A stretch of DNA of 64,000 nucleotides from the NCBI GenBank assembly GCA_008330645.1, contig VLTN01000002.1, positions 806,001 to 870,000 on the forward strand. The letters run 5' to 3'. Below the pieces are notes generated by a model. The model saw only the letters and a program-made list of their open reading frames with translations, was not told the origin of the DNA and did no database searches. The position numbers and the translations under genes were made by a program. This document shows positions 22,011-35,188 of this stretch, in pieces. Origin of the DNA: Cafeteria roenbergensis (Eukaryota > Sar > Bigyra > Bicosoecida > Cafeteriaceae). Position 1 is the first letter of the stretch; each line of letters starts with the position of its first letter.

Positions 22011-25000
22011 TCAGTGCCCGCCGCGAAGCATTCGCTTCGCTGCCAGGGCTGTCGGAGCCCCGTCACTCTCGTCGCGCGGGCGCTTCGATGCGCCGCGAGA
22101 GTCTGGGTGCACCACTCCGGGCTGAGGCGAGAGTGGGCGTTCGTCCGCACCAGTGCGGGCGCCAGGCGCCTCGGAGTCGAACACGCCGAGCGCCGGCCAC
22201 GAGCTGCGACTGCTTGGGCGCGAGCCACCTGGCGACGCAGCCCCGATGCCAAGCCCGGCGTGGTCCAGCGGCTCAGCTGGGCAGCAAGCGCCAGAGCGGT
22301 CGGGCCCCACCGAGTCGGCTTCGCTCTGAGCCGTCGACTGATCGGCGCTGGCCGCATGGAGCTGCAACAGGGAGCGGCCCTGCTCATCGGCCAGGCTGCT
22401 GCGACTGCCCGGGATCTCTTCCGTGGGAGAGTCCCCAACAGGCAAGCCCAAGGTTGCGGCAGGGCCTGCTGGCTCGTCAGGCTTGGCTGCCTCAGAGAAG
22501 GCCCCAGGGTCCGCCGCGCCGCCGCCCAGCGCGACGAAGGAAACCCGGTGCCCGTCCTCTGCGCTGGTCGGGCCCTTGGCGCCTGCCGCGTCGTCGCAGG
22601 ACGACGCGTCGCGCCCGTGCAGGCGCACCCACAGGCGAACGCGGTCCCGCACGATGCCCTTCGCGGCGACCAGGCGCCGGAACAAGACGGCCTCCCAGCC
22701 GTGGTGCAGGGAGCAGTGCGCTTCCCGCACGGGGCAGCCGGTCGCGGGTCCAAAGGGCGACGGCGGCAGAGCATCTCGCTGAAGCGCAGCACGCGTGGCG
22801 CCGGGCACAGCCCCGTCCTCTGGGGAGCGCTCGAGGTCTGACAGGCAGGCAGCCCCGTCGGCGCCTGCCGCCGCGGCGACCAGGCCCACGCTGACGCTCC
22901 AGTGCGCCGGCTGCGGGAGGGAGCTCTCGGCGTACGCATACGCCGCATCCGGGTGCTGGGGGACCACTCGCGGGACGAGGCAGCGAGGCCTTCCGCAGGG
23001 CCGGGTGGGACGGGCTCTGCCTGACTCGTGGGGCTCTGCCTGTCCCATGGCCAACGCGGCGACGGGAATCACGACACGGCCTCGACTGTCGAGCACGGGG
23101 TCGGGGCCTGGCGACTGCGCTCCCATCGCTTGGGCGTGCCGCCGCACATGGGGCCTGTCTCCGGAGGGCGCAGTGCTTGCCGACCATGAGGTGGACGGGG
23201 CACCCACCCCGAGGTCACGGCCGCACGTGGCCAAGTGCCGCGGAAGCCGGCTCGCTAAGAAGGAGCGACCGCAAACCGGACAGCCCGCCTTGCTCACCAG
23301 CGCGGCCGGAACACCGGCCCCTCGCGGCGCGCGTGGAACGTCGGCGGGCTCCGTTTTGACGTGTTGCACGGCCTCCGGCGGCAACAACCCAGAACCTGTG
23401 CCGCCGTCGCCCGCAGCCAACGGCCTGGCTCGCCACGCCGGTGGGGGCTCGCTGCCGGCAAGGCGGCCGGGAACGCTTGGCCCACTTTGAGGCCCGTCTC
23501 GTGCGGCTGGCTCCGCAGCGCTAGGCGCAGAGCCATCGTCTGCGTCGTCATTGGCGTGGCAGTAGGAATGGCCGCGGCCGCCCTCGCTCGGCCCCGCCAA
23601 GCCCTCGACGCCGTTGCGGCCGTCGTCGGCGTTGTCGGAGTCGCTGTCGTCGTTCGGCACGCCCAGCGGCGGGGCTTCCGACTGAAGCTCTCCCAGCCCA
23701 AGGGTGTTGGCAACGGCCTTCAGCTCAAACTCGGCCAGCCGGTCCGTCGCGGCCTGGAGGCGGCGCCATGTCCACAGCAGCACAGCAATGAGCGCCAGCG
23801 GGTCCGATGGCAGCCCAGCCGGGAACGCCCCTGCCTGGTGTCCGGCGCTTGGCGGCTCTCGGACATGGCCGTTGGAAACAGGCGCCACGCTTCGGCGAAG
23901 GATGCTGCTGCCTAAGGGCCGGCGCGGCGGGGGCGGGGGCGCTCCTGCCGCTGCGGCCCCGCACGAATCCCGCTCGCGGCGCTGCCCCGGCGAGCCGCGT
24001 GCCGCGGCAGGGGCCAGGCTTCGCACAAGGGCTGCCTGTGCTGTGATAAGTCCGCAGGCGTCGCTGCAGTACCGCGAGCCGGGGCGGCAGCTTCCTTCAC
24101 AGCCGGGCCGCCCGCAGGCCGAGCCGTGCAGGGCGGAGCCGCGCACCGCCCCGGCGTCCATCGCCACGCTTCCCTGCCAGCCGCGGCCCCTGCCTTTGCT
24201 CCCCGGCCCTCTCTCCGCCGCTCCGGCGCCCCTCACAGTGCTGTCGACTGCAAAGCAGCGGCCGGACCAGCTGGGCATCACAAAGCCCTCGCGGTCGGGC
24301 GGGACCGCGGCCTCGAGCCGCTCCAGCGCGTCCAACGTATCCGGGGCGGCGGGTTGGCTCACCGCACGGGGCGCTCCAGCAGCGCCTGCTCGAGAGGGCG
24401 GGTGGCTCGCCTCTGCGCCGCGGCCAGCGAAACAGCCGCTGCTGGGCGGCTGCGAGGCACGGCGCTGGTCCGACTGGGGCCCGCCCTCGGGCGACGCGAC
24501 TGCCAACAGCGCGCACGCCTGCACGGCAAGTGTGGACCGAAGCTGCAACAGCCCGCGCCGTGGGGCGGAGTCCAGCACGACTGGTGCCACTGGAGGCACA
24601 CCGCCAGCCGCTTCGGACGAAGCGGAGGCCCCGCTCGGGTCCTTGCGGAACAAGCTGTGCGCCGGGACGGCCTCCTTAACGGCTGCTCCGAGCTTCAGCA
24701 GCGCAGAGTCTCCTGTTCGTGCGGCCACAGCTCTCGCGGAATCGAGCTGCTGGCCCCCGAGCAGCATGGCGTCGATCGCGTCGACGGCCTGCGCGATTCC
24801 GGGCACGCGGGCGATACGCCCAGTTTCGGGGTCCAACACGGCGCCCGTGTCGCGAAGAGCGGCCATCATCGCCAAAAGGTTGACTCGGCTTGGGCCGGTC
24901 GGAATGCCGACGGCGGCACGCGCGTCGGTCGCGTGCACTGCCGCCTCTGCTTCTGCGAGGGAGTCCGCAGCGCGAATCAGCAGCTCCGTGGTCCGACCCC

Positions 25001-28000
25001 GCATGGGGGCCGCGAGGGAGACGACGCTGCGTCGGGTCGCCGGGCCGAAGCCCTCAGATGCCTCCTCGACACGCTGCCGGGCCTGCTCGCCCTCCGCTAT
25101 GGAGCGGCGCAGGCGCTCAGTGCGCTCGTGGGGCTGCAGCGAGAGGATGTCCGGGCTTCGCAGCACTGCGGCAGCCACGGCGCTGCGTCCCCGGCGCGAG
25201 AGCAGCGGCATCGCATGGGCCCCGAGCGAGCCAGAGTCGCGGTCGTCGGCCGTCTTCGCGGCGCTGCGCGCTCGAGCAGTCGCCGGCGAGGCTGCGGCCT
25301 GAGGGGAGCTCGCAGTCGCCGCGGCGCTCCGTGCCTGCGCCGCTGACTGGTGCGCAGGCGGCAGCGCCGTGGCGGCCGCTGCTGCCCCTGATACGTCCTG
25401 CAGCCAAGACGCCGCCAGCCTGCCCTCCTGGGTCGCCTCCAGCGCCTTGGCAACCTCCACGCCGCCCATGCCGCACGCAAAGATGGACTCTTCCAGGGCG
25501 CGCAGCCGCTGCCGCGCCTCGGCCACGGTGGAGCTGGCATCGCCGTCGAGCTGCGCGAATGCCATTAGCAAGGCCGCACTCAGCTGCCAGTCCCAGTCGA
25601 GCAACTCCCTCACGTGGGACGGGAGGGCAGAGGAACCGTCGAGCGCGGGTCTCGCGGCTCGCCAGAGGCTGCTTCGTGCCGCCTCCGCGGCTTGGACAAC
25701 GCTCCCAACGCTCGGGAGGTGCACCGCCGCCTCAAGCAGCGTTGCAACGGTCGGGGCCAGACGCGCCGCCTGCTCCTTCGAGCGCGCTGTTGCCGTGCAA
25801 GCGGCAAGCACGCGATGGCTTGCCGGTACGAGGCGCCCTCGCTGGTAGGCATCGAGGTGCGATCCGTCAGTAGAGACTTCGAGGGCCATGCTGGCCGCCC
25901 GAATGACGGTGATGAGGGAACCAGCCTCGCTTGACGGCGGCACGCCCTGAGCCGACGAGCTGCCGCTCGCGGGTGCCTCCGCATCGCCGGGGCGGCTTCC
26001 TGCCTTGGCGGGCAGCGAGGCACTCGCGGCGGCCTGGAAGGCCCAGGCTGCATGCTGCAAGGCGGCACCTGTGCACCCCATGCTGCCCATGGCGCCGATG
26101 GCCTTGGCGCACGCCTCCGCAACAGCCAGGCGGACGGGCCTTGGTGCTCCTGCCGCAGGGATTCCGTGAGCTACACGCTGGCGAACCCACTGGGCGAGCA
26201 GGGACAGGTCGCCCTTCGGCGGGGGCGAGAGCGCCTGCTCGCTCTCAGGCACAGCGTCCTGCGCGGGCTTTGCGAGACCGTGCACGCAAAGCCACTCGAG
26301 GGCGATGGGGGCGGCCTGCGCCACGACAAAGCGGCGGCGGGCTGCGACTGCGGATGCTGCCTTGCCCGCCAGCTCCGAAACCGTCCCAAACGCCGAGCGC
26401 ACCACAGCATCCGCAGACGCGTCCGGCATCATTCCGCACACCATTCGGCGTGGGAGCGGGTTCAGGGTGCTGGCCACTCTGGAGAGCGCTGGTCTGGACG
26501 AGCCGCTGATGACTGTCTCAAGCTGCCCAAGAGCCCGCGCGACGCGACGCCACGGGGCCGGAAGTTTTGCCACGCCCGTCTCCAGCCGGACGGCTGCCAC
26601 GCGAAGCGCCGTCCTGGCCAGCATGGACGCGGATAGGCTGAAGACGGCGGCCAGACCATGGTGCGGTGGGTCGCACAGCATCGACTCGACGGCCGTGCGC
26701 GTGGGCCCCGGCCGAAAGCCCTCTATACCAAAGGCGCCGCACGGCGCCTCAGGGGAGCAAGGCGCGAGCGCGGGCCCAGAAGCCACAGCCGGGCAGGGGT
26801 CTGCCTCCGCGAGCTCTTCGGGCTCGCTTGCCGAGGTGACGGCCAGTGCGGGCGACGACGGGCCCAGCTGCAAGTGCAAGGCGCTGCACCAATCGGCGAC
26901 GGTCGGCAGGTTGGGGCTGAGGGGGCGGGTCTCCAGGTCCGAGAGGGAGCCAGAGAGCGGACGCACCAGGGCAGCACGCCGGACGAGCGCGATCGCAGGC
27001 ACGAGCGCCGGGTCGAGAGTCAGCGATGCAGCCGCCGCCGAAACTGACTCGTCTGACGCCGCCAGCAGCCATGGGTCGAGTCCCCAGTAGCGTTCAGGGC
27101 GGAGCGCTTGGCCGAGGAGCCCGCCGGCGTCCTCCCCTGCCGACGTTGCCCACCCGTCTTCGCACCGTAAGCACGCGGCAGCCACTGACGGCCAGTCGGG
27201 GCACGCCGCATCGCGCTCGCACGCGCGAGGCAGCTCCGCTCCTGTGAGCGGGTCTGCCACGAAGCAGGACAGCGGCATCCCCACCCCGCCGCTGCAGGCT
27301 CTCGAAAGCGGGGACACAGCAAGGGCGGGGCCTGAGAACGACGCCGAGGAGGTGCGGGCAAAGCCTTGCTCCGTCGACTCCCCAGCCAGCAGGCAGGCGA
27401 TGCTCTCCACGCTTGGCACGAGTGCTGGAGGCAGAGACGCGAACGTCGCCTGAGCGACGCGCCTCGCCTCCGCGGCAACAAGCGACGCCCACGACAGGCC
27501 CGGATCGCCAGGAAGGCAAGCCTGCTGCGGCTCCCCGGGCGCTGCGTGCGCAAGTGGCGATGCCGGCTCGCCGACCAAGGCAAGGACAGCATCGGCCAGC
27601 CCGCGGCTGCGCTGTTCGTGCGACCCGGGCGCTGCCGGCCGCTGCGCTAGCAGCGCTGCCTCGAGCGCGTTCAGCAGCTCTGGCGAGCGCTGTTGCTGCA
27701 CAGAGGCGCCGAAGGTCTTCGAGCGCTTCGGCCGCGGCCGGTCCCGAGAGCGTGTGCCGTTGATCAGCTCCACCACGGCCTCAGCCACAAGCACGGCGGC
27801 CTCAAGCGTGTCTCGCAGGTCTTGCCCCGCGCCGGCCAGAGCCAACAGATGCTGCCCACACTGAGAGCGCGGGCCCGGGGCCAACCCAGCTGCCTCTTCC
27901 AGCTGCGATGCCCGAGAGGCACCCGTCGCTGACGGCCAAGCCGACGATCGGATTGAGTCACTCGCGATGGCAAGCGCCCACAGAGCTTGCGAAGACGGCT

Positions 28001-30134
28001 GGGGCACGGGGCGGGCAGCAGGCGGCGGGCCGCCAGCCGCCTGCGAGGAGCTGTCACCTCCGCCGCTTGGGGCAGCCTCCGCCTGGTCCGGCTCCGGCAG
28101 TGGCTGCGCTGTCCCCGTGCGGAAGGCAACGAAGCGCTGCACAAGCCCCGCCCACACGGCTCGAGCCAGGCGCTCGACAGCAGGGTCAGAGGAAGCGCCC
28201 TTCACGAGTGACGCGCAAGCGTCGCGGTACTGGGGCCAGCAGCACACGGAGCACAGGGAGGGCTTGGTGGCCCTCGGCTCCAGCCCGGCCGCGATGCACT
28301 CGGCGTGATACCACAGCCCGCACCCGCCGCAGCGCCAGACCGGGGCCCCCTCGCGGGCGTTGTTGCAGCAGCCCGCCTGGGCCGTGCTCGGGTGGCACAT
28401 GAGGCAAGCGGCACTGGGGGGGTGGCGGTAGGGGTACCCGCACTGGCTCAGCCGCTTGGCCAGAAGCGGCGGGAACGCCCCGCCGGGCAGCGCGGGCCGG
28501 GGCAGGCCGGACCCTATGCAGCAGCGCAGCGCCCGCAGCGATGCCCGGAGCGCCAAGCCCGTAGGGTGGGGCCTGCTTGCAGGGGGCTCGACTGAGGAGG
28601 GGCGAACCGAGAGCACCCCGCCTCTCGCCGCGGCCGCAAGCTGCGCGAAGACCTCGTCGTCGCTCACGCGGCGCGCGTCGGCCCGCACGAAGCGCTGGGG
28701 GGCCCGGTCGGCTCCCTCGAGCGACTGCATGCGCGAGCGGAACACCACGGCGGCGTCGGAATCCACTGGTATGCCGCAGCTGATGCGGACACCGCGGGAG
28801 AGGAGGGAAGCGCTCTGCTCCCGGAGAGCAGGCCGCGGCTGCGCTCCCACCCGCACCTTCACCTCCTTCCTCAAGCGCCGCAGCCAAGCGCGCTTGGTCT
28901 GGGCTGCGCGCGCGCTTTTGAACGCATTGGCCAGCGCATCGCCGGGAGTTTCCTCGGACGCAGCCGTGGCCGCTTCACACACGACGGCCTCGTCGTGCGT
29001 GGGCGAGAGCCACCCAAGTGCGGCGTTGACGCTGCTCGACACCGCAGGGTCGCCACGTTGCGGGCGGCCTAGAGCGGCGCCTGCCTGCGCCCTGAGCCGG
29101 GCGAGCCTGCGCTGCGTCCAGGTCATGACCTGTGAGCCGTGTGCCAAGTGCAGCGCCTCGACGAGGCCATGGCTGGCCGCCGGGTTGGCGTCGTCCCCGA
29201 TCAGGTCAACAGCGAAGCACGACATGCTGGACAGCACGGCGACGGCAGTGTGACGGCTCGAATCGGCGGCGAGCCGCAGGGCGAGCCTGGCGTCCTGGGA
29301 GAGCGGGAGGGGCGGGCAATAGCGGGAGGCGAAGGCTGCCGACTTGGCCCCGGAGCCCGCCGCGCCAGACGAGTCTGCCGAGGGGCTGCTCGACTGAACC
29401 GTCCATGCCAGCGACCCCGACAGTTTAGCAACGCGCTGCGCTGCAAGAGCGGCCCACAGGCGCCCTGAAGGTGCGGCCTGCGCGTCCGCGCGAGCCTCCG
29501 GGAACTCCCGCGCCGCGACGGCCGGGAGGGACGGCGACGCTGCGGCGCTGGAAGGCACGCCGTGGCTGCCTGGCGGCGGACCCAAGGGAGGCGGCACGTG
29601 CGACTGCACGGGCAGACTCGGCGCTGTGTGAGGGGCCTGCGGAGTCGAATGCGGCGCGGCGTCCCAGCTCCTGCCCCGGCCGCGCGAGCCGCTGCCGCGA
29701 ATGGGGACCAGGGTCGACCCCGCGCCCAAGAAGGCGCGATGAGCGATGTCCAGTCCGTGCGGAAGCTGTGGCACAGAGCCAGACGGTGTCTGGACGTGCA
29801 TGGGCGGGGCCGCGGGTGGCGCGGACGAGGGCACCGCGGCAGACGACGCAGGGGTGCGATGCCTGGCCGTGAACTCTGCATACGAGTTCGCAGGCAGTGG
29901 CGCTGGCGCAGACGGCAGACTGAAAGGCTGCGACGAGGGCGAGCATTGGTATCCGCGCGACGTGGCGCCAGCGAGCGCCCCCGGCTGCACAGGCACCCGC
30001 GTCGCTAGCGGGTCGCCGGCGCGGAGTTCAGCGGCTGGGGACGTTGACGAGAGGTGCGTTGACACGGGGAGCGGGCAGGCCGCCTGGCCTGCAGACTCGG
30101 CGAGAGCGTGCTGCTGCTGCTGATGATGATGATG

Positions 30135-30169
<35 letters not shown>

Positions 30170-31235
30170 GGGAAACCGGGACAGAGCTGGAGGCGGAGTA
30201 GCCGCCCAAGCCTGGACCCAGGGGCATGCGCGCCGCGGCCATTGCTGCGTGCGCTGCGGACATCGTTCCGTAGGGCGAGGCGGCTCCCAGGCCTCGGGAG
30301 GTCGCGGAAATCGACGTCGAAGCCAGGACCGCGGGTTGCCAGGCCCCCGCTTGCGGGGAGATGCTCGGGAGTGCATGAGCCGAGCTCGCCGGCGGAGGGC
30401 GAGCCCCGCCGGTCGCCTCCAGGCCCAAAGTGGCCCCTGCCGGGGCTGTGCCGGTGTGCGACGGCTGGGCAGCATGTCGCCGGGCAGGCGGCTCGGAGGG
30501 GAGCTGCGTGGCAGGCTGCTGCGCCTGCTGGTAGGCCCCGGCATGATCCTGGGGGTACTGAATGCGTGAGACGGATGTGACTGTCAGAAGGTAGTTGGGG
30601 TGGCCCGAGAAGTGCTCCCTCAGCTTGCGCAGCGCCGAGTGTTGCGACGAGCGAAAAAGCCGGTGCCCGTTCACAGTGAGGATGACGTCTCCGGGGGCGA
30701 CTCCAGCCGCAGCGAGCGGTTGGGGGAGCTCACCGACCACCATAAACCCATGGCGCAGCGCCGCCGAGGAGCCGAGCCGCTGGGACAGCACGACGGGCTG
30801 GCAGCTGCGCCGCAACGCGTCGGTGGCGTCCGCAGCAACGACCGCCGCCCGCACCAGCCCGGCGCCGCTTCGCAGAGTAGGGCGGGCAATGAGGAGATTA
30901 ATCGCGCCTCCTTCGGCGGCGAGCCGCTCGGCCTCGGCCTGCAAGTCACGCAGGTGGCTGACAGGAGTGCCGTTCAGGGACAGCACGTGGTCGCCCGGCA
31001 TCAGCCCTTCGCTCAGCGAGGAAGCCTCCGTGACCATCGCGGGTCCGAAGGGACACTGCTGTGCAGCCTGGAATGGGCTATGCGGGGCGCCAGAGCTGTC
31101 GGGGTGCCGAGGGGCAAGCGTCACGAGCGCAGCTTCCTCAGGGCTGCAGACCTCCAGGTCCGGCAAGAGCCACGGCGAGGGATGACGGCCACCGCGGCCC
31201 TGCTGACGGGCGTCTTGCGCACCACCTGGGTCCAT
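22011..31235 (-). CDS. Giant PDZ-PHD protein with CFP1/CXXC1-type C-terminus (putative COMPASS subunit)
   Basis: One uninterrupted frame of about 3,074 residues from the ATG at 31235 (an in-frame start at 31376 is possible). Residues 65-110 look like a PDZ domain (EGLMPGDHVLSLNG) and 160-215 like a second (AAAGVAPGDVILTVNGHRLF). A Gln/His run follows near 355-375. Around 935-1005 is a C4HC3 PHD finger: CLMC, CGGC, WYHAEC and CSVC. After some 1,300 Ala-rich residues comes the CFP1-type end in the same order as in human CXXC1: CGRPGCEGSCRPGSRYCSDA (about 2370), a predicted helix LLWTWRRLQAATDRLAEFEL, an acidic DDSDSDNADDG, CPVCGRSFLASRLPRHLATC (about 2650) and HCSLHHGWEAVL with RDRVRLWVRLHG (about 2835). 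CFP1/Spp1 brings the Set1 H3K4 methyltransferase to chromatin. I see no CXXC DNA-binding domain, as in yeast Spp1. The family call for the C-terminus is good; the function of the rest is unknown. In-frame introns cannot be ruled out. Confidence 0.75.
30111..30168 (+). repeat. CTG/ATG trinucleotide repeat coding a Gln/His run
   Basis: Plus-strand CTG and ATG triplets; on the coding minus strand they are CAG and CAT and encode a Gln run broken by His inside the giant CFP1-like protein. Prone to length change. Confidence 0.9.
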
Positions 31236-32005
31236 GCTGCGGCCTGAGTCCCCGAGGCAGGCGCAGCCCCGAGTGCGAGTCGATCGGCTTGACCCGCTCG
31301 GCCGAGGCAGTGCAACGCCGCGCGGCGCCCTGGCCCGGCGCAAGTGACCGGCTGCCTCAGCCAGAGAGGCGAACAAGGGAACTGGTCGCCCCAGGCGCCA
31401 GGGCGGTGCCAGTTGGTCGCTGCCGGTGCGCTTCTCGCGGCAAATCTCGCGGAGGCAACCTGAGACCTGACCTCCCCGGACAATGTTTGCTGGCAGCCAT
31501 CACATCCGCCTCTGCTTTCGGAGCGAGCCTCGTCAGCTGCTCCCCCTGCGCCCGCTCGCGAGCCAAACCCAGCGCAACCAGTGATTCGCTGCTTGGCCTC
31601 CTGCAGTGGCCTGGCGCTTTGGCTCGAGCCCTGCAGCGCAGGCGCCGGTGCGTGTGTTGCGGAGAACTGCAAGACACGATGGGCTCGCGCCGGGGACTGC
31701 AACTCGCTCGGCCCCGACTCGCGCGGCGAGCCGCGCAAGCACACGATGCCTGCGCGCCGCCGCTCGACCGCGTGGGAATGCCCCGCCCGGGCGACATGCC
31801 GCGCGCGGCAAAACTCGCACGCGCAGCTGCACGCTGCAGAGCATCTCGGCGACGGCCGTCGCGAAATCGGAACCACCACTGGCGCTTGCTTCGCACAGGG
31901 AGGCAGCTGAAGCACAGAGCGGTTTGACGCCGCCCGGGGGGAAGCTCGGTGCAACGCAGCTGTGGCACAGACGTGGCCGAGGGGACTGGCCCTGACCCGG
32001 CCGAC
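31236..32005. promoter_or_regulatory. Divergent intergenic region, CFP1-like / USP48-like
   Basis: About 770 bp between the two start codons. Open frames enter from both sides without stops, as expected at this GC content. No known box or RNA is recognised; it should hold both promoters. Confidence 0.4.
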
Positions 32006-35000
32006 ATGGCTGCCGCGCCAGCCCGCAGACGGGGCCGCAAGCCTCGCGCGGCGCCGCAGCCCAAAGCGCTGTGGGAGGAGGCCCGCCTCGTCGACCCCTA
32101 CGCGCTGAGCATTCCAGCTGCGGCTCGCCCTGCAGGTGAGCACGAGTGCGCGCGTGCCGCGCGGCCAGCGAGGGCGAGGCTGCGCACATTTGAACCCCGG
32201 CGGCTCCCCAACGCGCCGCTGCCACCGCTGCGACAGCTGCGCGCCCCTGTCAAGCTTGCCGCAGGCTCCAGAAAGCGCAACGACGCCACAAACCCGCGGG
32301 ACCTGTTTGGGCTAGGGGAGGACGCCGGAGGGGTGTGGAGCAACCCGCCAAGCTGCATTTCTTCCCTCGGTCCGGACCCACGGGCGCACACACGGGTGGC
32401 GGCTCAGAGGCCGTGCGGCCTCTACAACCTAGGCGCCACCTGCTATATGAATTCGCTCCTGCAGGCGCTGTACTTTTGCCTCGATTTCCGGTGCGCGCTG
32501 TTCGAGTGGGTTCGGTCGCAAGGCCCCGTGCGGCCAGGCACTCTGGAGGACCAGGAGCCGCGGCCGTTGGACACGCCTGCGGCTTGCCGGCAGCGGGCGC
32601 AGCTCCGTGGGCTTGCGCTCGTATTCGCGCACCTGGGCGGGAACGAAAGGTCGTACCACAAACCAGCCTACTTCGCCCGGCTGCTTCAGCTGCCCGGGCA
32701 CGTGCAGCAAGACGTCAGCGAGTTCGCGCGGAAGCTCCTCGAGCATGTGGAGGTCGTTATCCGAAAGCAGCCGCGAGCGCCCGGCCAGCCGGCCCCGGAG
32801 TGAGCCTCTCGCTGCGGGTGCCGCACTTGGTCGTTGGCTCCCCAATCCCCTCCTCCCCCAGGCCCAGGCCCAGGCCTGCCCAACCGCGCGTGCATGGTGA
32901 CGCCGTGCCCGGCTCACGCAGGGGCCCTGCGCTTGTCCGGCCCTCCCTCGCCCTCACCTCCCCTGGCCCCCTCGCTCTGTCATCCCTCGCCCTCACCTCC
33001 CCTGGCCCCCTCGCTCTGCCCTGCCCGCGCGCGCTCGCTCGCTCGCAGCAACTTCGTGTCGCGTTTGTTCGAGGGAAGGCACGCTTACGTGACCCGGTGC
33101 CTGCATTGCGGCTACAGCAATCCCCCGGAGAGCTCCTTCCTGGACCTGCAGGTCCCCGTCAAGGGGTGCCCCTCGCTGCAAACCGCCCTGCAACGGTCGC
33201 TCGAGCCAAGCTTCCTCAGCGACGACAACCAGTACGCCTGCAGCCGCTGCGGCTGCAAGCGGGACGCCGTCAGGTTCCAGGAGCTCCGTCGCATGCCACC
33301 CTTGCTCACGATCGGGTTCGAGCGCTTCGCCTTCGACCTGCAGACCCTGGAGCGGCGCAAGGCCAGCGACTCGGTGTCGGTGCGTTCGCTGCGGCCGCGG
33401 CGCGGCGCGTGCTTCGCAGCGCGGCACTGGGACTCGCTCCCGTCTGGTCAGCTGCTGCTCGAGCAGGCCGCCCGAGCTCACCCCGCGCTTGCTGCGCCGA
33501 TGAGTCCGCCTGCCGCCCGCGCTCCTCGCAGATTCCAGATGTGCTGGACGTGCGCGCCGTTGCAACGGCGGCCGCAACGATGCCAGGCAGCGAGGCTGCG
33601 CCGGGCGACGCTGCGGGGTGCACCCCTGTCCAGGAGGCGCGCGCTGGCGCTGCGGCGGCAGACCGCGCGGCTGACACGCGCCTTTGGCAGCAATGGGCCC
33701 AGCTGCGGCAGCGCGACGGTGCGCCTGCAGCAGCCGCAAAGCCGAATCCCGCCGCCTCGGCTGGTGGCTCTGGGCCAGCTCCGCACGACCTGCCGGCCGC
33801 TGGTCCGCTCGACGACGCAGTGTACGAGCTCGTCGCCGTGATTCACCACAAGGGGACATCCGCCCGGTCGGGCCACTACGTGGTGGACGTGTGGGACGCT
33901 GAGCGCGCGCGCTGGTGGAGCATCGACGACGACGCGGTGTCCCTTGTGGCGCCGGCGGCGCCCGGCTTGGGGGGCTCGGCGGCGCGCGCCCGGGACAGCG
34001 GGAGGCAAGCCAAGACGTCGGCAGGGGGGGCCGCGGACGCGGAGGCTTCGCCGGACGTGCTCGTCCTGAGCGACGACGAGGACCAGGATGGGCCCTTGGC
34101 TGGCGGCGCGACGGTGAAGGCCCGCGCCGAAGGCGGACCGGCTGGCGACTTCAGCGACGACGACGTCGCCGGCGAGGCGAGAGCTGACGGCGACGGGGCC
34201 GATGGAGCGGATGACGAAGACGACGATGACATTGACGACGACGACGATGACGACGACGACGCCAGCGAGTGCTCTGCGCACAAGGGCGTCAGGGCCAGAA
34301 CGAACAGGGCAGGGCCAAAACGGGCATCCAAGCGAGCCCGCGCCTCGCCTGGCAGGGCCGGCCCTCGAGCCTCGGCCGCCCCGCGAGTCCCAGCTTCGGC
34401 GACAGGTCCCCAAGACTACGCGATGCTCAGCCCCAGCGAGTGGGCAGCGCGGCGGCCACACCCCATCCTGCGTTCGTCGGGCTCCCGCAACTCTTACATC
34501 TTGCTGTATCGCAAGGCCGAGCGAGACCGCGCTGCTCAGTGGAGGCGCGACTGCGCCGAGGCAGACGCGGCCGGCCGTGCGCAGCCGGCTCTGCTGCCCC
34601 CGCCAGCGTCCCCCTGGACGCCTGCTGGGGCCCCCCTGGGCGCAAAGGACGAGCGACTTCCCGCTGCTGTGGTGCCCGACTCCTTCCAGGCTGCCGTGGC
34701 GGCCTCCAATGCCGGCTTGGCTTCGGCCCGCGTCGGCTACGGGGCTGCATTTGAGTCGCTGTGGCGCCAAGTGAACGCTCGTCGCGCGCTGTACAGGACG
34801 CTATGGCGATCCGACCCGGCTGGGTGTGCCAAGGGAGCTGGTCCCGCGCCCCCCAATGCCGCTCTTGCGCCGTATGTGAAGCTCGCGGCCGACCCCGACG
34901 CACCTCCGCGGCTTCCGGACGCGCCCGCCGGCGCGCTCGACTTTGCATGGATTCCGACCAAGACCCTGCGCGCGTGGATCCAAGGCCAGGCTCCCAGGCC

Positions 35001-35152
35001 TTCTACGGGGAGCAGCGCCGCTGCTGGGGCAACCCCTGCCTCCGGGCCAGTGCCCGGGTCGGCCTCTGCCGCTGGCGCTGTGCCGCAAGAGTCTGACGAG
35101 CTGCCCGGCCTCGGCAGCGAGCTGGATGCCTTGGGCGGTAGACCTTGCTCGT

Positions 35153-35188
<36 letters not shown>

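Noticed and set aside
32335-33531. The first 399 codons of the long plus-strand frame ending at 38088
   Set aside because: This part runs through USP48 exons in the wrong frame and through introns; the USP Cys box and zinc motifs are in other frames, so only 33532-38088 is taken as coding.
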